Shown piece after piece: positions 25,327 to 34,929 of a stretch of 64,000 nt of DNA (the stretch's first letter is position 1; each line of letters begins with the position of its first letter). The position numbers and the translations under genes were made by a program. The stretch lies in contig NZ_MUNW01000061.1 of the NCBI RefSeq assembly GCF_002002725.1, forward strand, positions 186,001 through 250,000, given 5' to 3'. The notes under the pieces are model-generated. The model was not told where the DNA came from. It was given only the letters and a program-made list of their open reading frames with translations, and made no database searches. Origin of the DNA: Sinorhizobium sp. A49 (GTDB lineage Bacteria; Pseudomonadota; Alphaproteobacteria; Rhizobiales; Rhizobiaceae).

Positions 25327-25458
25327 GATATCTGCGACGATTTGCGTATGCCGTCCCTTTATCCAGGAATGCGGCAATCCTTTGATCTGTCTGGAAATTT
25401 CTGTGCACTCCGGCTATGTCGATGGCCGACAGAGCAACAATGAAGGACGGGTGACGAC

Positions 25459-26046
25459 ATGGCGCTGCTGATATTGGGTATCGTGATCTTCCTGGGCATC
25501 CATCTCGTTCGCAGTTTTGCGCCCGGCCTGCGCGCATCGGTGATCGCGCGCAGCGGCACCGGCGCATGGCATGCCATCCACGGCATCTGTGCATTGCTCG
25601 GCCTCGGTCTTATCGCCTACGGCTTCGACCAGGCACGCGCCACCACCGGCATGCTCTACACGCCTCCGACGTTCCTCGCGCATATCGCGCTGACCTTGAT
25701 GCTGATCGCCAGCATCTGTCTCGTCGCCGCCTATCTGCCCGCGGGCAAGATCAGGACGGCCACCAAACATCCCGCCATCCTCGCCATCAAGATCTGGGCG
25801 CTCGCCCACCTGCTTGCCAATGGCGAGACGTCGTCTGTGCTGCTCTTCGGCACGTTTCTCATCTGGGCGGTGATCCTGCGCATCTCGATGAAGAAGCGTT
25901 GGCGCGCCGGCGAAATCACCTATCCGGCCTTCGTTTCCTATCGTTACGACCTCATTGCGGTGGTGCTTGGCGCTGTCCTTTACGGCGCGATTGTCTGGAA
26001 ACTGCACGAACTGGTGATCGGTGTTTCTCCGATGGTTGTCGGCTAA
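25459..26046 (+). CDS. NnrU family membrane protein
   Basis: This 195-residue protein has five to six membrane segments and matches the NnrU family (GAWHAIHGICALLGLGLIAY, GMLYTPPTFLAHIALTLMLI, KHPAILAIKIWALAHLLANG). NnrU was named in denitrification gene clusters, but the family is wider and related to plant isomerase Z-ISO; its biochemical role in rhizobia is unknown. The conserved His residues in the HPAILAIKIWALAHLL stretch could bind haem. No denitrification gene is nearby. GAAGGACGGGTGAC provides the ribosome site. Confidence 0.85.
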   Translation: MALLILGIVIFLGIHLVRSFAPGLRASVIARSGTGAWHAIHGICALLGLGLIAYGFDQARATTGMLYTPPTFLAHIALTLMLIASICLVAAYLPAGKIRTATKHPAILAIKIWALAHLLANGETSSVLLFGTFLIWAVILRISMKKRWRAGEITYPAFVSYRYDLIAVVLGAVLYGAIVWKLHELVIGVSPMVVG

Positions 26047-26139
26047 ATAACGCGCGCCCCCTTACAACTGCCGCAAAATCGGGTAGAAGGCGCAAAATCC
26101 TAATAGCGTGCAGGGAAGGCCGAGAGGCCGGGGCAATCG

Positions 26140-26808
26140 ATGGCGAACCAAGACGACAGCTTTATCCGCGAGGTGAATGAAGAACTGCGTTCGGATCAGA
26201 TGAAGAACATCTGGGCCCGTTTCGGCAGCGTCATCGTGGCAATTGCCGTGCTCATCGTGCTGGGGACTGTCGGCAAGGTCGGCTACGACTACTGGCGCGA
26301 TGGCGCGTCCTCGAAGTCTGGCGACGAATTCCTCCAGGCATTGAACCTTGCCAAGGAGAACAAGGCTGACGAGGCGCTTGCCGCTCTCGACACGCTGCAG
26401 AAGGATGGCTACGGCGCCTATCCGGTGCTCGCCCGCCTTCGTGCGGCGACGCTGCAGGCTGAGAAGGGCGAGACCGATGCCGCCATCAAGGCGTTCTCGG
26501 ACATCGGCAAGGATACCAGCCTGCCCGAGGCGCTTCGTGATGCCGCCCGTCTGCGTGCAGCCTACCTGCTGGTCGATGCCGGCACCTATGATCAGGTTTC
26601 GGCCGAAGTGGAACAGCTCGCCGTGCCACAGAACAACATGCGTCACTCGGCCCGCGAGGCGCTTGGCCTTGCTGCCTACAAGGCCGGTGATATCGCCAAG
26701 GCGAAGAGCTGGTTCCAACAGATCGTCGATGACGCCCAGAGCCCGCGCAATGTCGCAGGCCGGGCGCAGATGCTGCTCGACGTCATTGCCGCGAGCGGCA
26801 AAGCCTAA
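26140..26808 (+). CDS. YfgM-like membrane-anchored TPR protein
   Basis: The 222-residue protein has a short cytoplasmic N-terminus, one membrane helix at about residues 28-48 (FGSVIVAIAVLIVLGTVGKV) and a periplasmic region of tetratricopeptide-like helices. This is the layout of E. coli YfgM, an ancillary SecYEG/chaperone factor, and the gene is placed just before der as in many proteobacteria. BamB, which lies between them in E. coli, is absent here. It probably assists periplasmic protein folding. The 117 bases to der contain an 18-bp perfect palindrome (26822-26839). Confidence 0.8.
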   Translation: MANQDDSFIREVNEELRSDQMKNIWARFGSVIVAIAVLIVLGTVGKVGYDYWRDGASSKSGDEFLQALNLAKENKADEALAALDTLQKDGYGAYPVLARLRAATLQAEKGETDAAIKAFSDIGKDTSLPEALRDAARLRAAYLLVDAGTYDQVSAEVEQLAVPQNNMRHSAREALGLAAYKAGDIAKAKSWFQQIVDDAQSPRNVAGRAQMLLDVIAASGKA

Positions 26809-26925
26809 GCGCATATCCCTGGAGACCGGATCCGGTCTCTGGAAAGGATATGTTGATTTTCAAAGTGTTGGGGCGCTGTATGTCTTGAGGACGTGCAGCG
26901 CTTTCAGTCGGAAACGGATACGTTC

Positions 26926-28356
26926 ATGAGTTTCACCGTCGCCATCGTCGGGCGCCCCAATGTCGGCAAGTCCACCTTGTTCAATCGTCTGGTTGGCAAG
27001 AAGCTGGCGCTCGTCGACGATACGCCGGGTGTGACCCGCGACCGCCGCCCTGGAGATGCCAAGCTCATCGACCTGCGCTTCCGCATCATCGATACCGCCG
27101 GTCTCGAACAGTCGGCGCCCGATAGCCTTCAGGGCCGCATGTGGGCGCAGACGGAAGCCGCGATCGACGAGGCCGATCTGTCGCTGTTCGTGGTCGATGC
27201 CAAGGCGGGCCTGACGCCCGCCGACGAGACGCTGGCCGAGATGCTGCGCCGGCGCGGCAAGCCGGTCGTGCTGGTTGCCAACAAGTCGGAAGCCCGTGGT
27301 TCCGACGGCGGCTTCTATGACGCTTTCACCCTCGGGCTCGGCGATCCGTGCCCGATTTCGGCCGAGCATGGCCAGGGCATGCTCGATCTGCGCGACGCGA
27401 TCGTCGCTGCGATCGGCGAGGAGCGGGCCTATCCGCCGGAAGACGACGTCGCCGAGACCGACATCGACCTGCGCCCGACCAACAGTGAGGCGGGGGAAGA
27501 GGACGACGAGGCCGAGCCAGTCTATGACGAGACCAAGCCGCTGCGCGTGGCGATCGTCGGCCGACCGAATGCCGGCAAGTCGACGCTGATCAACCGCTTC
27601 CTCGGCGAAGACCGGCTTTTGACCGGTCCGGAAGCCGGCATCACCCGTGATTCGATCTCGGTTGAATGGGACTGGCGCGGTCGTACCATCAAGATGTTCG
27701 ACACCGCCGGCATGCGCCGCAAGGCCAAGGTGCAGGAGAAGCTTGAAAAGCTCTCGGTTGCCGATGCGCTGCGCGCCATCCGCTTTGCCGAAACGGTTGT
27801 CATCGTCTTCGACGCGACCATTCCGTTCGAAAAGCAGGACCTGCAGATCGTCGATCTGATCATTCGCGAAGGCCGGGCCGCCGTGATCGCCTTCAACAAA
27901 TGGGATCTGGTGGAAGATTGGCAGGCGGTGCTTGCCGATCTTCGCGAAAAGACCGAGCGGCTGCTGCCGCAGGCGCGCGGCATTCGTGCGATACCGATTT
28001 CCGGTCATACGGGCTATGGCCTCGACCGCCTGATGCAGGCGATCATCGACACGGACAAGACCTGGAACCGCCGTATCTCGACGGCGCGCCTCAACCGCTG
28101 GCTCGATTCCCAGCAGGTGCAGCATCCGCCACCGGCCGTCTCCGGCCGCCGGTTGAAGCTGAAATACATGACGCAGGTGAAGGCTCGCCCGCCGGGCTTC
28201 ATGATTTCGTGCACGCGCCCCGACGCGCTGCCGGAATCCTATACGCGCTACCTGATCAATGGTTTGCGCAACGATTTCGATCTGCCGGGCGTGCCGATCC
28301 GCATCCATTATCGCGCCTCGGAGAACCCCTTCGAGAACAAGCGCAAGAAGCGCTAA
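26926..28356 (+). CDS. der: ribosome assembly GTPase Der (EngA)
   Basis: The 476-residue protein carries two tandem GTPase domains, with P-loops GRPNVGKST at residues 9-17 and GRPNAGKST at 212-220, each with DTAG switch II motifs and NK(S/W)D-type base recognition (NKSE and NKWD). A KH-like domain forms the C-terminus, ending in Lys-rich residues. Der is essential for 50S subunit maturation. The start at 26926 ([14 protein letters not shown]) was chosen on homology. An acidic linker ([12 protein letters not shown]) separates the GTPase domains. In S. meliloti 1021, as I recall, this gene is on pSymB. Confidence 0.96.
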   Translation: MSFTVAIVGRPNVGKSTLFNRLVGKKLALVDDTPGVTRDRRPGDAKLIDLRFRIIDTAGLEQSAPDSLQGRMWAQTEAAIDEADLSLFVVDAKAGLTPADETLAEMLRRRGKPVVLVANKSEARGSDGGFYDAFTLGLGDPCPISAEHGQGMLDLRDAIVAAIGEERAYPPEDDVAETDIDLRPTNSEAGEEDDEAEPVYDETKPLRVAIVGRPNAGKSTLINRFLGEDRLLTGPEAGITRDSISVEWDWRGRTIKMFDTAGMRRKAKVQEKLEKLSVADALRAIRFAETVVIVFDATIPFEKQDLQIVDLIIREGRAAVIAFNKWDLVEDWQAVLADLREKTERLLPQARGIRAIPISGHTGYGLDRLMQAIIDTDKTWNRRISTARLNRWLDSQQVQHPPPAVSGRRLKLKYMTQVKARPPGFMISCTRPDALPESYTRYLINGLRNDFDLPGVPIRIHYRASENPFENKRKKR

Positions 28357-28359
28357 GCG

Positions 28360-29163
28360 TCAGCGCCTGTGGCCTCTGATCGCGCTCGGCGGAAAGCCGA
28401 AGCGTTGGCGGAAGCGGGCGGCGAAACGCGACTGCGATTCGTATCCGACCTGCTGGGCGATGTGCAGCACGGGCACATCCGATGACTGCAGCATCTGCAT
28501 CGCCGCGGACATGCGCACGTCGGTCAATAGCTGTTGAAACGACCAGCCTTCGGCGGAGAGCTTGCGGCGCAAGGTCGCCTCGCTGACGCCGAGCCGCTTG
28601 CCAAGGCCGCTGCCCGTCCATGGTGTGCCCGGATCGCCGATGAGGTTCTGCCGGGCCCTTTGGGCAAAGCTTGTGGTATTGACCGGACGGAAGAAGCAAC
28701 CCAAGATATTCAGCCAGACGAGCAACTCGCCGATCCGGTGTCGGGCGACAGGTAGGGGGATGCCCTCGGGCTCGGCGACGACCCTTGTCGCTGCGTCGAA
28801 GGCGTCGACAAAGGCCGGCTGCAGACCAGTGAGGAGATGCGCCTTCTCGATCGGTGCGCCGACATTCTTCGTTGGATGGAAGGCCGCGATGAGCTCCGGA
28901 TCGAAGGCGATCCATCGGGCGAGATACGCGTCGTCCTTCTCGGCAGCGTTGACCACATCGAACACCTGGCCCTGCTGAAGGGCAACCGCTTCGCCGGGCG
29001 CGATCACGCATTCGAAATCGCCCTGGCGCAGGATCTTCGTGCCGCGCTCGACGACGATGACGACCGGCTGCTCGATCAGGATGTTTGAATAGCGCAGCCG
29101 GTTGTACTGAACGATTTGTGCCGCGGCGCCAGCGCCTGGCCGAACGGAGATCTTGTGGTTCAC
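28360..29163 (-). CDS. AraC-family transcriptional regulator
   Basis: The 267-residue protein ends in an AraC/XylS double helix-turn-helix: LGKRLGVSEATLRRKLSAEG in the first and VLHIAQQVGYESQSRFAARF in the second, followed by RFGFPPSAIRGHRR. The N-terminal 160 residues form a cupin-like sensing domain with no informative motif. It is convergent with der, three bases from its stop, and there is no obvious partner operon; the next gene on the same strand is a PEBP protein upstream. The effector is unknown. Confidence 0.85.
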   Translation of the reverse strand: MNHKISVRPGAGAAAQIVQYNRLRYSNILIEQPVVIVVERGTKILRQGDFECVIAPGEAVALQQGQVFDVVNAAEKDDAYLARWIAFDPELIAAFHPTKNVGAPIEKAHLLTGLQPAFVDAFDAATRVVAEPEGIPLPVARHRIGELLVWLNILGCFFRPVNTTSFAQRARQNLIGDPGTPWTGSGLGKRLGVSEATLRRKLSAEGWSFQQLLTDVRMSAAMQMLQSSDVPVLHIAQQVGYESQSRFAARFRQRFGFPPSAIRGHRR

Positions 29164-29263
29164 GCGGCTTCATTCCTCGGCAAGCGATCCGGACAACGGT
29201 CGTAACGCGGAAGCGCCGCTGCGGGCAAGCCGAGCGGCGTTCGACGTTCGAGGGTGGGTCCGG

Positions 29264-29809
29264 TTAGCGGCTGCCTTTGGCGGACACCGTTGCTGAGGCA
29301 AGCGTGTTCATGTTGCTGACGAAACCGACCAGTGCGGGCGATGCGCCGGGCGGCACGGGCAGCTTGTCGACGCTCAGCGCCTTGACGGTGATGGTGTAGT
29401 CATGGACCTCGCCTTCGGGTGGGCAGGCGCCGCCAAAGCCGCGCTGACCGGCGTCATTGGCGATCGTCACCGCGCCGGCCGGCATTTTCGAGATGTCGCT
29501 GCCGGCGCCGCCATCGAGCGCGGTGACGTTGGCTGGGATGTCTATCGCCACCCAATGCCACCAGCCGGAACCGGTCGGCGCATCCTTGTCGTAAAGGGTG
29601 ACGGCAAAGCTCTTGGTGCCCTCAGGCGCGTTGGCCCAGGAAATTGCCGGCGACAGATCCTTGCCGGTGCAGCCCATATTGGCGGCAAACTGCGCCTGTT
29701 GCACCTTGCCCTCGGCAAAGTCAGGACTTGTCACGGTGAAATCGGCAGCCTGGGCCGCGCTGGCGATGAGCATCGAGGCGGCAACCACCAGATTGTGAAA
29801 ACGGTTCAT
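29264..29809 (-). CDS. secreted PEBP / YbhB-YbcL family protein
   Basis: The 181-residue product starts MNRFHNLVVAASMLIASAAQ, a signal peptide, so it is periplasmic. The mature protein is a phosphatidylethanolamine-binding (Raf kinase inhibitor-like) domain with LSPAISWANAPEGTKSFAVT, the ligand-site WWHWVAIDIP and the GQRGFGGACPP loop. The start at 29809 has AAGGAG nine bases upstream. Bacterial members have no settled function. It lies alone between the AraC gene and the sugar kinase gene on the same strand. Confidence 0.85.
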   Translation of the reverse strand: MNRFHNLVVAASMLIASAAQAADFTVTSPDFAEGKVQQAQFAANMGCTGKDLSPAISWANAPEGTKSFAVTLYDKDAPTGSGWWHWVAIDIPANVTALDGGAGSDISKMPAGAVTIANDAGQRGFGGACPPEGEVHDYTITVKALSVDKLPVPPGASPALVGFVSNMNTLASATVSAKGSR

Positions 29810-29935
29810 TCCCTGCATCTCCTTCATGTGGATGCAGGAAAGCTAGCGCAAACAGGGATCCGTTCGGCGCCAAACGGATCAAACTTGGCTCCGAAGCGAT
29901 CAATCTCGACGGCGGCGGAAAGCTGAAGTGGAGCG

Positions 29936-30838
29936 TCAGCCGACGAGCTTGGCTTTGTCGACGAGCGCACCGTGATGGCCGATGACGCCCGCAGCGATGC
30001 GAGCCGCAAAGGCTGCAGCCTCGCTCGGCGTATCGCCTGCGACGAGGCTGGAAAGGAAGGCGCCATTGAAGCTATCGCCGGCACTCGTGGTGTCGACCAC
30101 GCGCGCGACCGGCGTTGCCGGGACATGGCTTTCGCCTGATCCCTCGAACGTCAGCGTCACGCCCTTTTCACCGTCCTTGACGACGACGTCGGCAACGCCA
30201 AGCGCCTTGTAGCGCGCGATCGTCGCCGCGATCGAGCCGTCGCCGAAATGCGTGACTTCATCATCGAAGCTCGGCATCAGCAGGCTGGCGGCGCGCGCGC
30301 CGTCCCTCAGGGTCTGGCGCATGCGCTCGGCATCGTCCCAGAGGCGATGCCGGATATTGGGGTCGAAGACCACGCGCTTGCCTGCGGCCTTTGCGCGGCG
30401 CAGTTCGGCAAGCAGGGTTTCCACCGCGTCGGGTGAAAGGATCGCAAGGGTAATGCCGGAAAACAGGATGAGATCGGCACCCTCGATCGCACGGCGCAGA
30501 TGCTCAGGATCATCGGCAAGCAGCCGTGCTGCAGACGCCGAGCGCCAATAGGAGAAGCTGCGCTCGCCGTCCTTCAAATGGATCATGTAGAGGCCAGGCG
30601 TGCGGCCCTCGATCTTGCGGACGGGGCCCGTGTCGATGCCCTTTTCTGCCATGAAGGCGAGCATTTCGTCGGAAACCGGGTCGGTGCCGACCGCGGAGCA
30701 ATAGGCGACAGACCAGTCGCTCGGCAGGAACAGGCGGGCATAGTAGGCCGCATTGAAGGTGTCGCCGGCATAGCCCTTGCGCAGCAGGCCGCCCTCGGCC
30801 TGCATCAGTTCGACCATGCACTCCCCGATCGACAGCAT
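29936..30838 (-). CDS. kdgK: PfkB-family sugar kinase, probable 2-keto-3-deoxygluconate kinase
   Basis: The 300-residue protein has the ribokinase (PfkB) fold with MLSIGECMVELMQ at the start, RKGYAGDTFNAAYYARLFLP for sugar binding, and the catalytic signature DTTSAGDSFNGAFLSS near the C-terminus. The ECMVE opening and GDTFNAAYY pattern are those of KDG kinases, which phosphorylate 2-keto-3-deoxygluconate for the Entner-Doudoroff route. A TTG start at 30850 with GGGAG six bases upstream is an alternative to the ATG at 30838. It is divergent from the alpha-glucosidase gene across about 190 bases. Confidence 0.82.
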   Translation of the reverse strand: MLSIGECMVELMQAEGGLLRKGYAGDTFNAAYYARLFLPSDWSVAYCSAVGTDPVSDEMLAFMAEKGIDTGPVRKIEGRTPGLYMIHLKDGERSFSYWRSASAARLLADDPEHLRRAIEGADLILFSGITLAILSPDAVETLLAELRRAKAAGKRVVFDPNIRHRLWDDAERMRQTLRDGARAASLLMPSFDDEVTHFGDGSIAATIARYKALGVADVVVKDGEKGVTLTFEGSGESHVPATPVARVVDTTSAGDSFNGAFLSSLVAGDTPSEAAAFAARIAAGVIGHHGALVDKAKLVG

Positions 30839-31029
30839 CGTTCCGGCCAACGTCTTCTCTCCCTTTGGTTTTTCCCGTGCTGACGGGATAAGGTTCCAGA
30901 CCGGTCTCGGCAAGAGATTGTTTTTCGATGTTACGCGATTGCGCGACATTGCGCCAGCAGTCCGGCGTTTACTCGCGTGCCGGGCAAGGCTACATCTTGG
31001 CGCACAGATCGGTTTCACGGGGGCAGGGC

Positions 31030-32667
31030 ATGGCTTCTCAGCAGGTTTCTGGTGACGATTGGTGGCGCGGCGCGGTGATCTACCAGGTCTATCCGCGCTC
31101 GTTTCAGGATACCGATGGCGACGGCATCGGTGACCTGAAGGGTGTCACGCGCCGGCTCGGCCACATCGCCTCGCTCGGCGTCGACGCCATCTGGTTATCG
31201 CCGTTCTTCACCTCGCCACAGGCGGACATGGGTTACGACGTCTCGGACTATTGCGACGTCGACCCGATGTTCGGCACGCTTGCCGATTTCGACGAAATGC
31301 TGGCGCAGGCGCACCGCCTCGGCCTCAAGGTGATCATCGACCAGGTGATTTCCCATTCCTCCGACCGCCATCCCTGGTTCATCGAAAGCCGGAGCAGTCG
31401 CGATAACGCCAGGGCGGACTGGTATGTCTGGGCCGATCCGAAGCCGGATGGCACCGCGCCCAACAACTGGCTTTCGATCTTCGGCGGGCCGGCCTGGGAA
31501 TGGGACGGGGTGCGCAAGCAGTATTACATGCACAACTTCCTGGCCTCGCAGCCGGATCTCAATTTCCACAATCCTGAAGTTCAGGATGCGGTGCTAGACG
31601 CCGCGCGCTTCTGGCTCGACCGCGGCGTCGACGGCTTCCGGCTCGATACGGTGAATTTTTATTTCCACGACCGCCATCTCAGGGACAATCCGCCACTGGT
31701 GCCGGATCCGGATGCAACCAGCAATGATGCGCCCGACGTTAACCCCTACGGCATGCAGGATCATCTCTACGACAAGAGCCAGCCGGAGAACGTCGCCTTT
31801 CTCCAGCGGTTCCGGGCGTTGCTCGATGGCTATGGCGGGCGCACGACGGTGGGGGAGGTCGGAGATGGCGCGCGATCTTTGAAGACGGTGGCGGCCTATA
31901 CCAGCGGCGGCGACAAGCTGCATATGTGCTACACGTTCGATCTGCTCGGCCCGGATTTCACTGCCGGCCATATCCGTCGCTGCGTCGACAATTTCCAGAA
32001 GGCCGTCACCGACGGCTGGGTCTGCTGGGCCTTTTCCAACCACGACGTCACGCGCCATGTCAGCCGCTTTGCTGAGAGCGAGGCGGAACGGGATGTCGTC
32101 GCCAAGCTGGCGATGACGTTGCTGGCGACCCTGCGCGGCTCGGTCTGCCTCTATCAGGGCGAAGAGCTCGGACTGCCTGAGGCCGACATCGCCTTCGAAG
32201 ATCTGCGCGATCCCTATGGCATCCGCTTCTGGCCGTCGTTCAAGGGTCGGGACGGCTGCCGCACGCCGATGGTGTGGGAGGCCACCGCCCAGAATTCCGG
32301 GTTTTCCACCGGAAAACCGTGGCTGCCGGTGCCGGCCGAGCAGGCGCGGCTGGCGGTCGATACGCAGGAGAGCCGCGCAGAGACGGTCCTCAACCACTAC
32401 CGAACGATGCTCGCCTTTCGCCGATCGCACGCAGCCCTGCACGATGGCGACATGTCATTCCTGGAAAGCAACCGCGACCTTCTGGCGTTCACGCGTGAGA
32501 AGGATGGCGAACGGCTGCTGTTCGTCTTCAACCTGACACGCGAGCCGCAGGAATTCCTCGTTTCCGACGCGTTGGTGGAGACCGTTCCGCTACCCGGCCA
32601 ATCGGCTGAGGTTGTCGGCGGCGTGCTGAAGCTCGATGGTCTGAGCGCCTATTGCGGGAAACTCTGA
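31030..32667 (+). CDS. GH13 alpha-glucosidase
   Basis: The 545-residue protein is a GH13-family alpha-glucosidase. The four conserved regions are present: DQVISHSSDRHPWF (104-117), the nucleophile Asp206 in DGFRLDTVN, the acid/base Glu276 in GEVGDG and the transition-state Asp339 in FSNHDV. Region QTDGDGIGD-like DTDGDGIGDLKG supplies the calcium/loop motif. There is no signal peptide, so it acts on imported oligosaccharides or trehalose/sucrose-type disaccharides. The start at 31030 follows GGGGGCAGGG. Its stop overlaps the start of the acetyltransferase gene (TGATG), showing coupling. Confidence 0.9.
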   Translation: MASQQVSGDDWWRGAVIYQVYPRSFQDTDGDGIGDLKGVTRRLGHIASLGVDAIWLSPFFTSPQADMGYDVSDYCDVDPMFGTLADFDEMLAQAHRLGLKVIIDQVISHSSDRHPWFIESRSSRDNARADWYVWADPKPDGTAPNNWLSIFGGPAWEWDGVRKQYYMHNFLASQPDLNFHNPEVQDAVLDAARFWLDRGVDGFRLDTVNFYFHDRHLRDNPPLVPDPDATSNDAPDVNPYGMQDHLYDKSQPENVAFLQRFRALLDGYGGRTTVGEVGDGARSLKTVAAYTSGGDKLHMCYTFDLLGPDFTAGHIRRCVDNFQKAVTDGWVCWAFSNHDVTRHVSRFAESEAERDVVAKLAMTLLATLRGSVCLYQGEELGLPEADIAFEDLRDPYGIRFWPSFKGRDGCRTPMVWEATAQNSGFSTGKPWLPVPAEQARLAVDTQESRAETVLNHYRTMLAFRRSHAALHDGDMSFLESNRDLLAFTREKDGERLLFVFNLTREPQEFLVSDALVETVPLPGQSAEVVGGVLKLDGLSAYCGKL

Positions 32668-33131
32668 TGCGCGTGTTGCTGATGGATGGGGAGATGGTCG
32701 GACGCTGGCTTGAGATGCGGCTTGCGCTCTGGTCCGATACGCCCGCCGCGGTTCACCGCGACGAGATCGACAGCTGTCTGGCTGCGGCCGAGCGACGGGC
32801 AGCGTTTCTGTGCGAGGACGATGCCGGTGTCGCGGCAGGCTTTGCCGAGGTCTCGCTGCGTACCGATTACGTCAACGGCTGCGAGACGTCTCCCGTCGCC
32901 TTTCTCGAAGGCATCTACGTGCTTCCGCGCTACCGACGCCATGGGGTGGCGCGGGCACTGATCACGGCTGCAGAGCGCTGGGCGACCAGCCACGGTTGCC
33001 GCGAGTTGGCATCGGATACCGACGTCGACAATCTCGAAAGCCATGGCCTGCACATGGCGCTCGGCTTCGAGGAAACCGAGCGCGTGGTCTATTTCCGCAA
33101 GGAGCTTTCGGGCGCGTCCGCCGATAACTGA
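32667..33131 (+). CDS. AAC(6')-like GNAT aminoglycoside acetyltransferase
   Basis: The 154-residue GNAT protein resembles AAC(6')-I aminoglycoside acetyltransferases along its length: a WLEMRLALW opening, then YVNGCETSPVAFLEGIYVLP, the acetyl-CoA loop RYRRHGVARALI, ELASDTDVDNLESHGLHMAL and GFEETERVVYFRKEL. The resemblance is to the chromosomal Acinetobacter-type enzymes as I remember them. It would transfer acetyl from acetyl-CoA to the 6'-amino group of aminoglycosides, but an unrelated natural substrate is possible. The start codon overlaps the alpha-glucosidase stop. No resistance-associated mobile element is nearby, so this looks like an intrinsic gene. Confidence 0.78.
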   Translation: MRVLLMDGEMVGRWLEMRLALWSDTPAAVHRDEIDSCLAAAERRAAFLCEDDAGVAAGFAEVSLRTDYVNGCETSPVAFLEGIYVLPRYRRHGVARALITAAERWATSHGCRELASDTDVDNLESHGLHMALGFEETERVVYFRKELSGASADN

Positions 33132-33146
33132 GCCAAGCTGGCAGGC

Positions 33147-34844
33147 TCAGCCGATCAGCATGAACTTGTCGACGTCGACAAGCCCGCGATCCGATATCTT
33201 CAGGTGCGGGATCACCGGCAGCGGCAGGAACGCGAGCTGCAGGAACGGTTCTTCCAGCGTGGCGCCCAGCGCAAAGGCGGCCTGGCGCAAATGGTGTAGC
33301 GTGTCGCGCACGGATTCGTGCGGCTCGAGGCTCATCAGGCCCGCGACCGGCAATGCGATCTCGCCGGTGACCTTGCCATCCTCGACGACGACGAAGCCGC
33401 CCTTGATCTGGCCGAGGCGGTTGGCGGCGGTCGCCATGTCCTCGACGTTGACGCCGACGACGCAGATGTTGTGGCTGTCGTGGCCGACCGTGGAGGCGAT
33501 CGCACCCTTCTTCAGGCCAAAGCCCTGGACAAAGCCGTTGGCATGGTTGCCGTTGACGCCGTGGCGCTCGATCACCGCCACCTTGATGATATCGCGGCCG
33601 AGGTCGACGCCGGTCTCGTTGCCATCGGCTGGCAGCCTGTAGCGACGATGCTCGGTGATGATCTTGCCCGGCAGGACGCCGATGACGGACGTCTCTCTGT
33701 CGGAGTAGGGCACGCCGAAGTCGCTGGCGTTGACATGGCCGGCCTTGACGCTGTCGAGCCCGACGGGGGCAACCGGCCTGCGGGTGGCAAACAGCGCGTC
33801 GGTCACGCGCCGGCCGCCGGAAAACACCATTTGCGCGCGGCAGCTTTCGAGGCTGTCGAGCACGACGAGGTCCGCGCGCCAGCCGGGTGCCACAAGGCCA
33901 CGGTCGCGAAGGCCGAAGGCGCGGGCGGCCGAGATCGAGGCGGCGCGATAGATCGCCAGCGGCTCGACACCGGCTGCGATCGCGGTGCGGATCATATGGT
34001 CGAGGTGGCCCTGCTCGGCGATATCGAGGGGATTGCGGTCGTCGGTGCAGAGCGCCAGGTAGGGCGAAAGCCGTTCGGTAATGATCGGCATCAGCGCGTG
34101 CAGGTCCTTGGAGACGGAGCCTTCGCGCACGAGGATGTGCATGCCCTTGCGGATCTTCTCCATCGCCTCTTCGGCCGTCGTGCATTCATGCTCCGTACGG
34201 ATGCCGGTCGAGAGGTAGCCGTTGAGGTCCTTGCCCCTGAGCAGCGGCGCGTGGCCGTCGATATGCCCGCCCTGGAACGCCTCGAGCTTTGCAAGGCAGA
34301 CGGGATCCTTGTGCACCACGCCGGGAAAATTCATGAACTCGGCAAGGCCGATCACCTTCGGATGATCGCGGAAGGGCAGGAGCCGTTCGACGGGTAAGTC
34401 GGCGCCTGCCGTCTCCAGATGCGTCGCCGGCACGCAGGATGACAGCTGCACGCGGATATCCATGATCGTTTCGAGGGCGGAATCGAGAAAGAACTGGATG
34501 CCCTCGGTGCCGAGCACGTTGGCGATCTCGTGCGGGTCGCAGATGACCGTGGTGATGCCGAGCGGCAGCACGCAGCGATCGAACTCGTGCGGGGTGACGA
34601 GCGAGGATTCGATGTGCAGATGCGTGTCGATGAAGCCGGGCACGACGATGCGGCCGGAGATATCGATCTCCTCGCGTCCCTGGTACTCGCCATAGGTGCC
34701 GACGATACGGCCGCCTGATATGGCGATGTCAGAGGGGATGCGCTCACCCGTCACCAGATCGAAGAAGTGCCCGCCCTTGAGCACGATGTCTGCCGGCTCG
34801 CGACCGACGCCCTGGTCGATCATTCGTTCCAAAGCTGTTGCCAT
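33147..34844 (-). CDS. ade: adenine deaminase
   Basis: The 565-residue amidohydrolase matches bacterial adenine deaminase, converting adenine to hypoxanthine. The metal motif [12 protein letters not shown], the [15 protein letters not shown] block, the IDGHAPLL segment and ALCTDDRNP are present, as is the C-terminal [12 protein letters not shown] motif unique to the family. It connects adenine to the XdhAB route encoded 16 kb away. The start at 34844 follows GAGAGG. It is convergent with the acetyltransferase gene and has a REP palindrome just upstream. Full length, no defect seen. Confidence 0.94.
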   Translation of the reverse strand: MATALERMIDQGVGREPADIVLKGGHFFDLVTGERIPSDIAISGGRIVGTYGEYQGREEIDISGRIVVPGFIDTHLHIESSLVTPHEFDRCVLPLGITTVICDPHEIANVLGTEGIQFFLDSALETIMDIRVQLSSCVPATHLETAGADLPVERLLPFRDHPKVIGLAEFMNFPGVVHKDPVCLAKLEAFQGGHIDGHAPLLRGKDLNGYLSTGIRTEHECTTAEEAMEKIRKGMHILVREGSVSKDLHALMPIITERLSPYLALCTDDRNPLDIAEQGHLDHMIRTAIAAGVEPLAIYRAASISAARAFGLRDRGLVAPGWRADLVVLDSLESCRAQMVFSGGRRVTDALFATRRPVAPVGLDSVKAGHVNASDFGVPYSDRETSVIGVLPGKIITEHRRYRLPADGNETGVDLGRDIIKVAVIERHGVNGNHANGFVQGFGLKKGAIASTVGHDSHNICVVGVNVEDMATAANRLGQIKGGFVVVEDGKVTGEIALPVAGLMSLEPHESVRDTLHHLRQAAFALGATLEEPFLQLAFLPLPVIPHLKISDRGLVDVDKFMLIG

Positions 34845-34881
34845 CCGTGCACCTCTCATTTCGGCCTGTAGATAAGAATAA

Positions 34882-34907
34882 CCCTCTCCCCGTTGCCGGG
34901 GAAAGGG
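34882..34907. repeat. REP palindrome core between ade and the aminotransferase
   Basis: CCCTCTCCCCG and CGGGGAAAGGG flank a short loop. The core matches the repeats at 15360, 51428 and 51895, but the outer GGGTGAGGGG arm is missing, so this is a reduced copy. It could also act as a terminator for the upstream aminotransferase gene. Confidence 0.75.
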
Positions 34908-34929
34908 TCGTATTCTCGGGTCTATGGTA

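Noticed and set aside
26822-26839. 18-bp perfect palindrome before der as a terminator or operator
   Set aside because: GAGACCGGATCCGGTCTC has no loop and no T-run, so it is a poor terminator. Without comparison to relatives there is too little to call it an operator.
26860-28308. 482-codon open frame on the - strand opposite der
   Set aside because: The + strand encodes intact double-GTPase Der. The antisense product has only Arg/Asp/Gly-rich low-information sequence.
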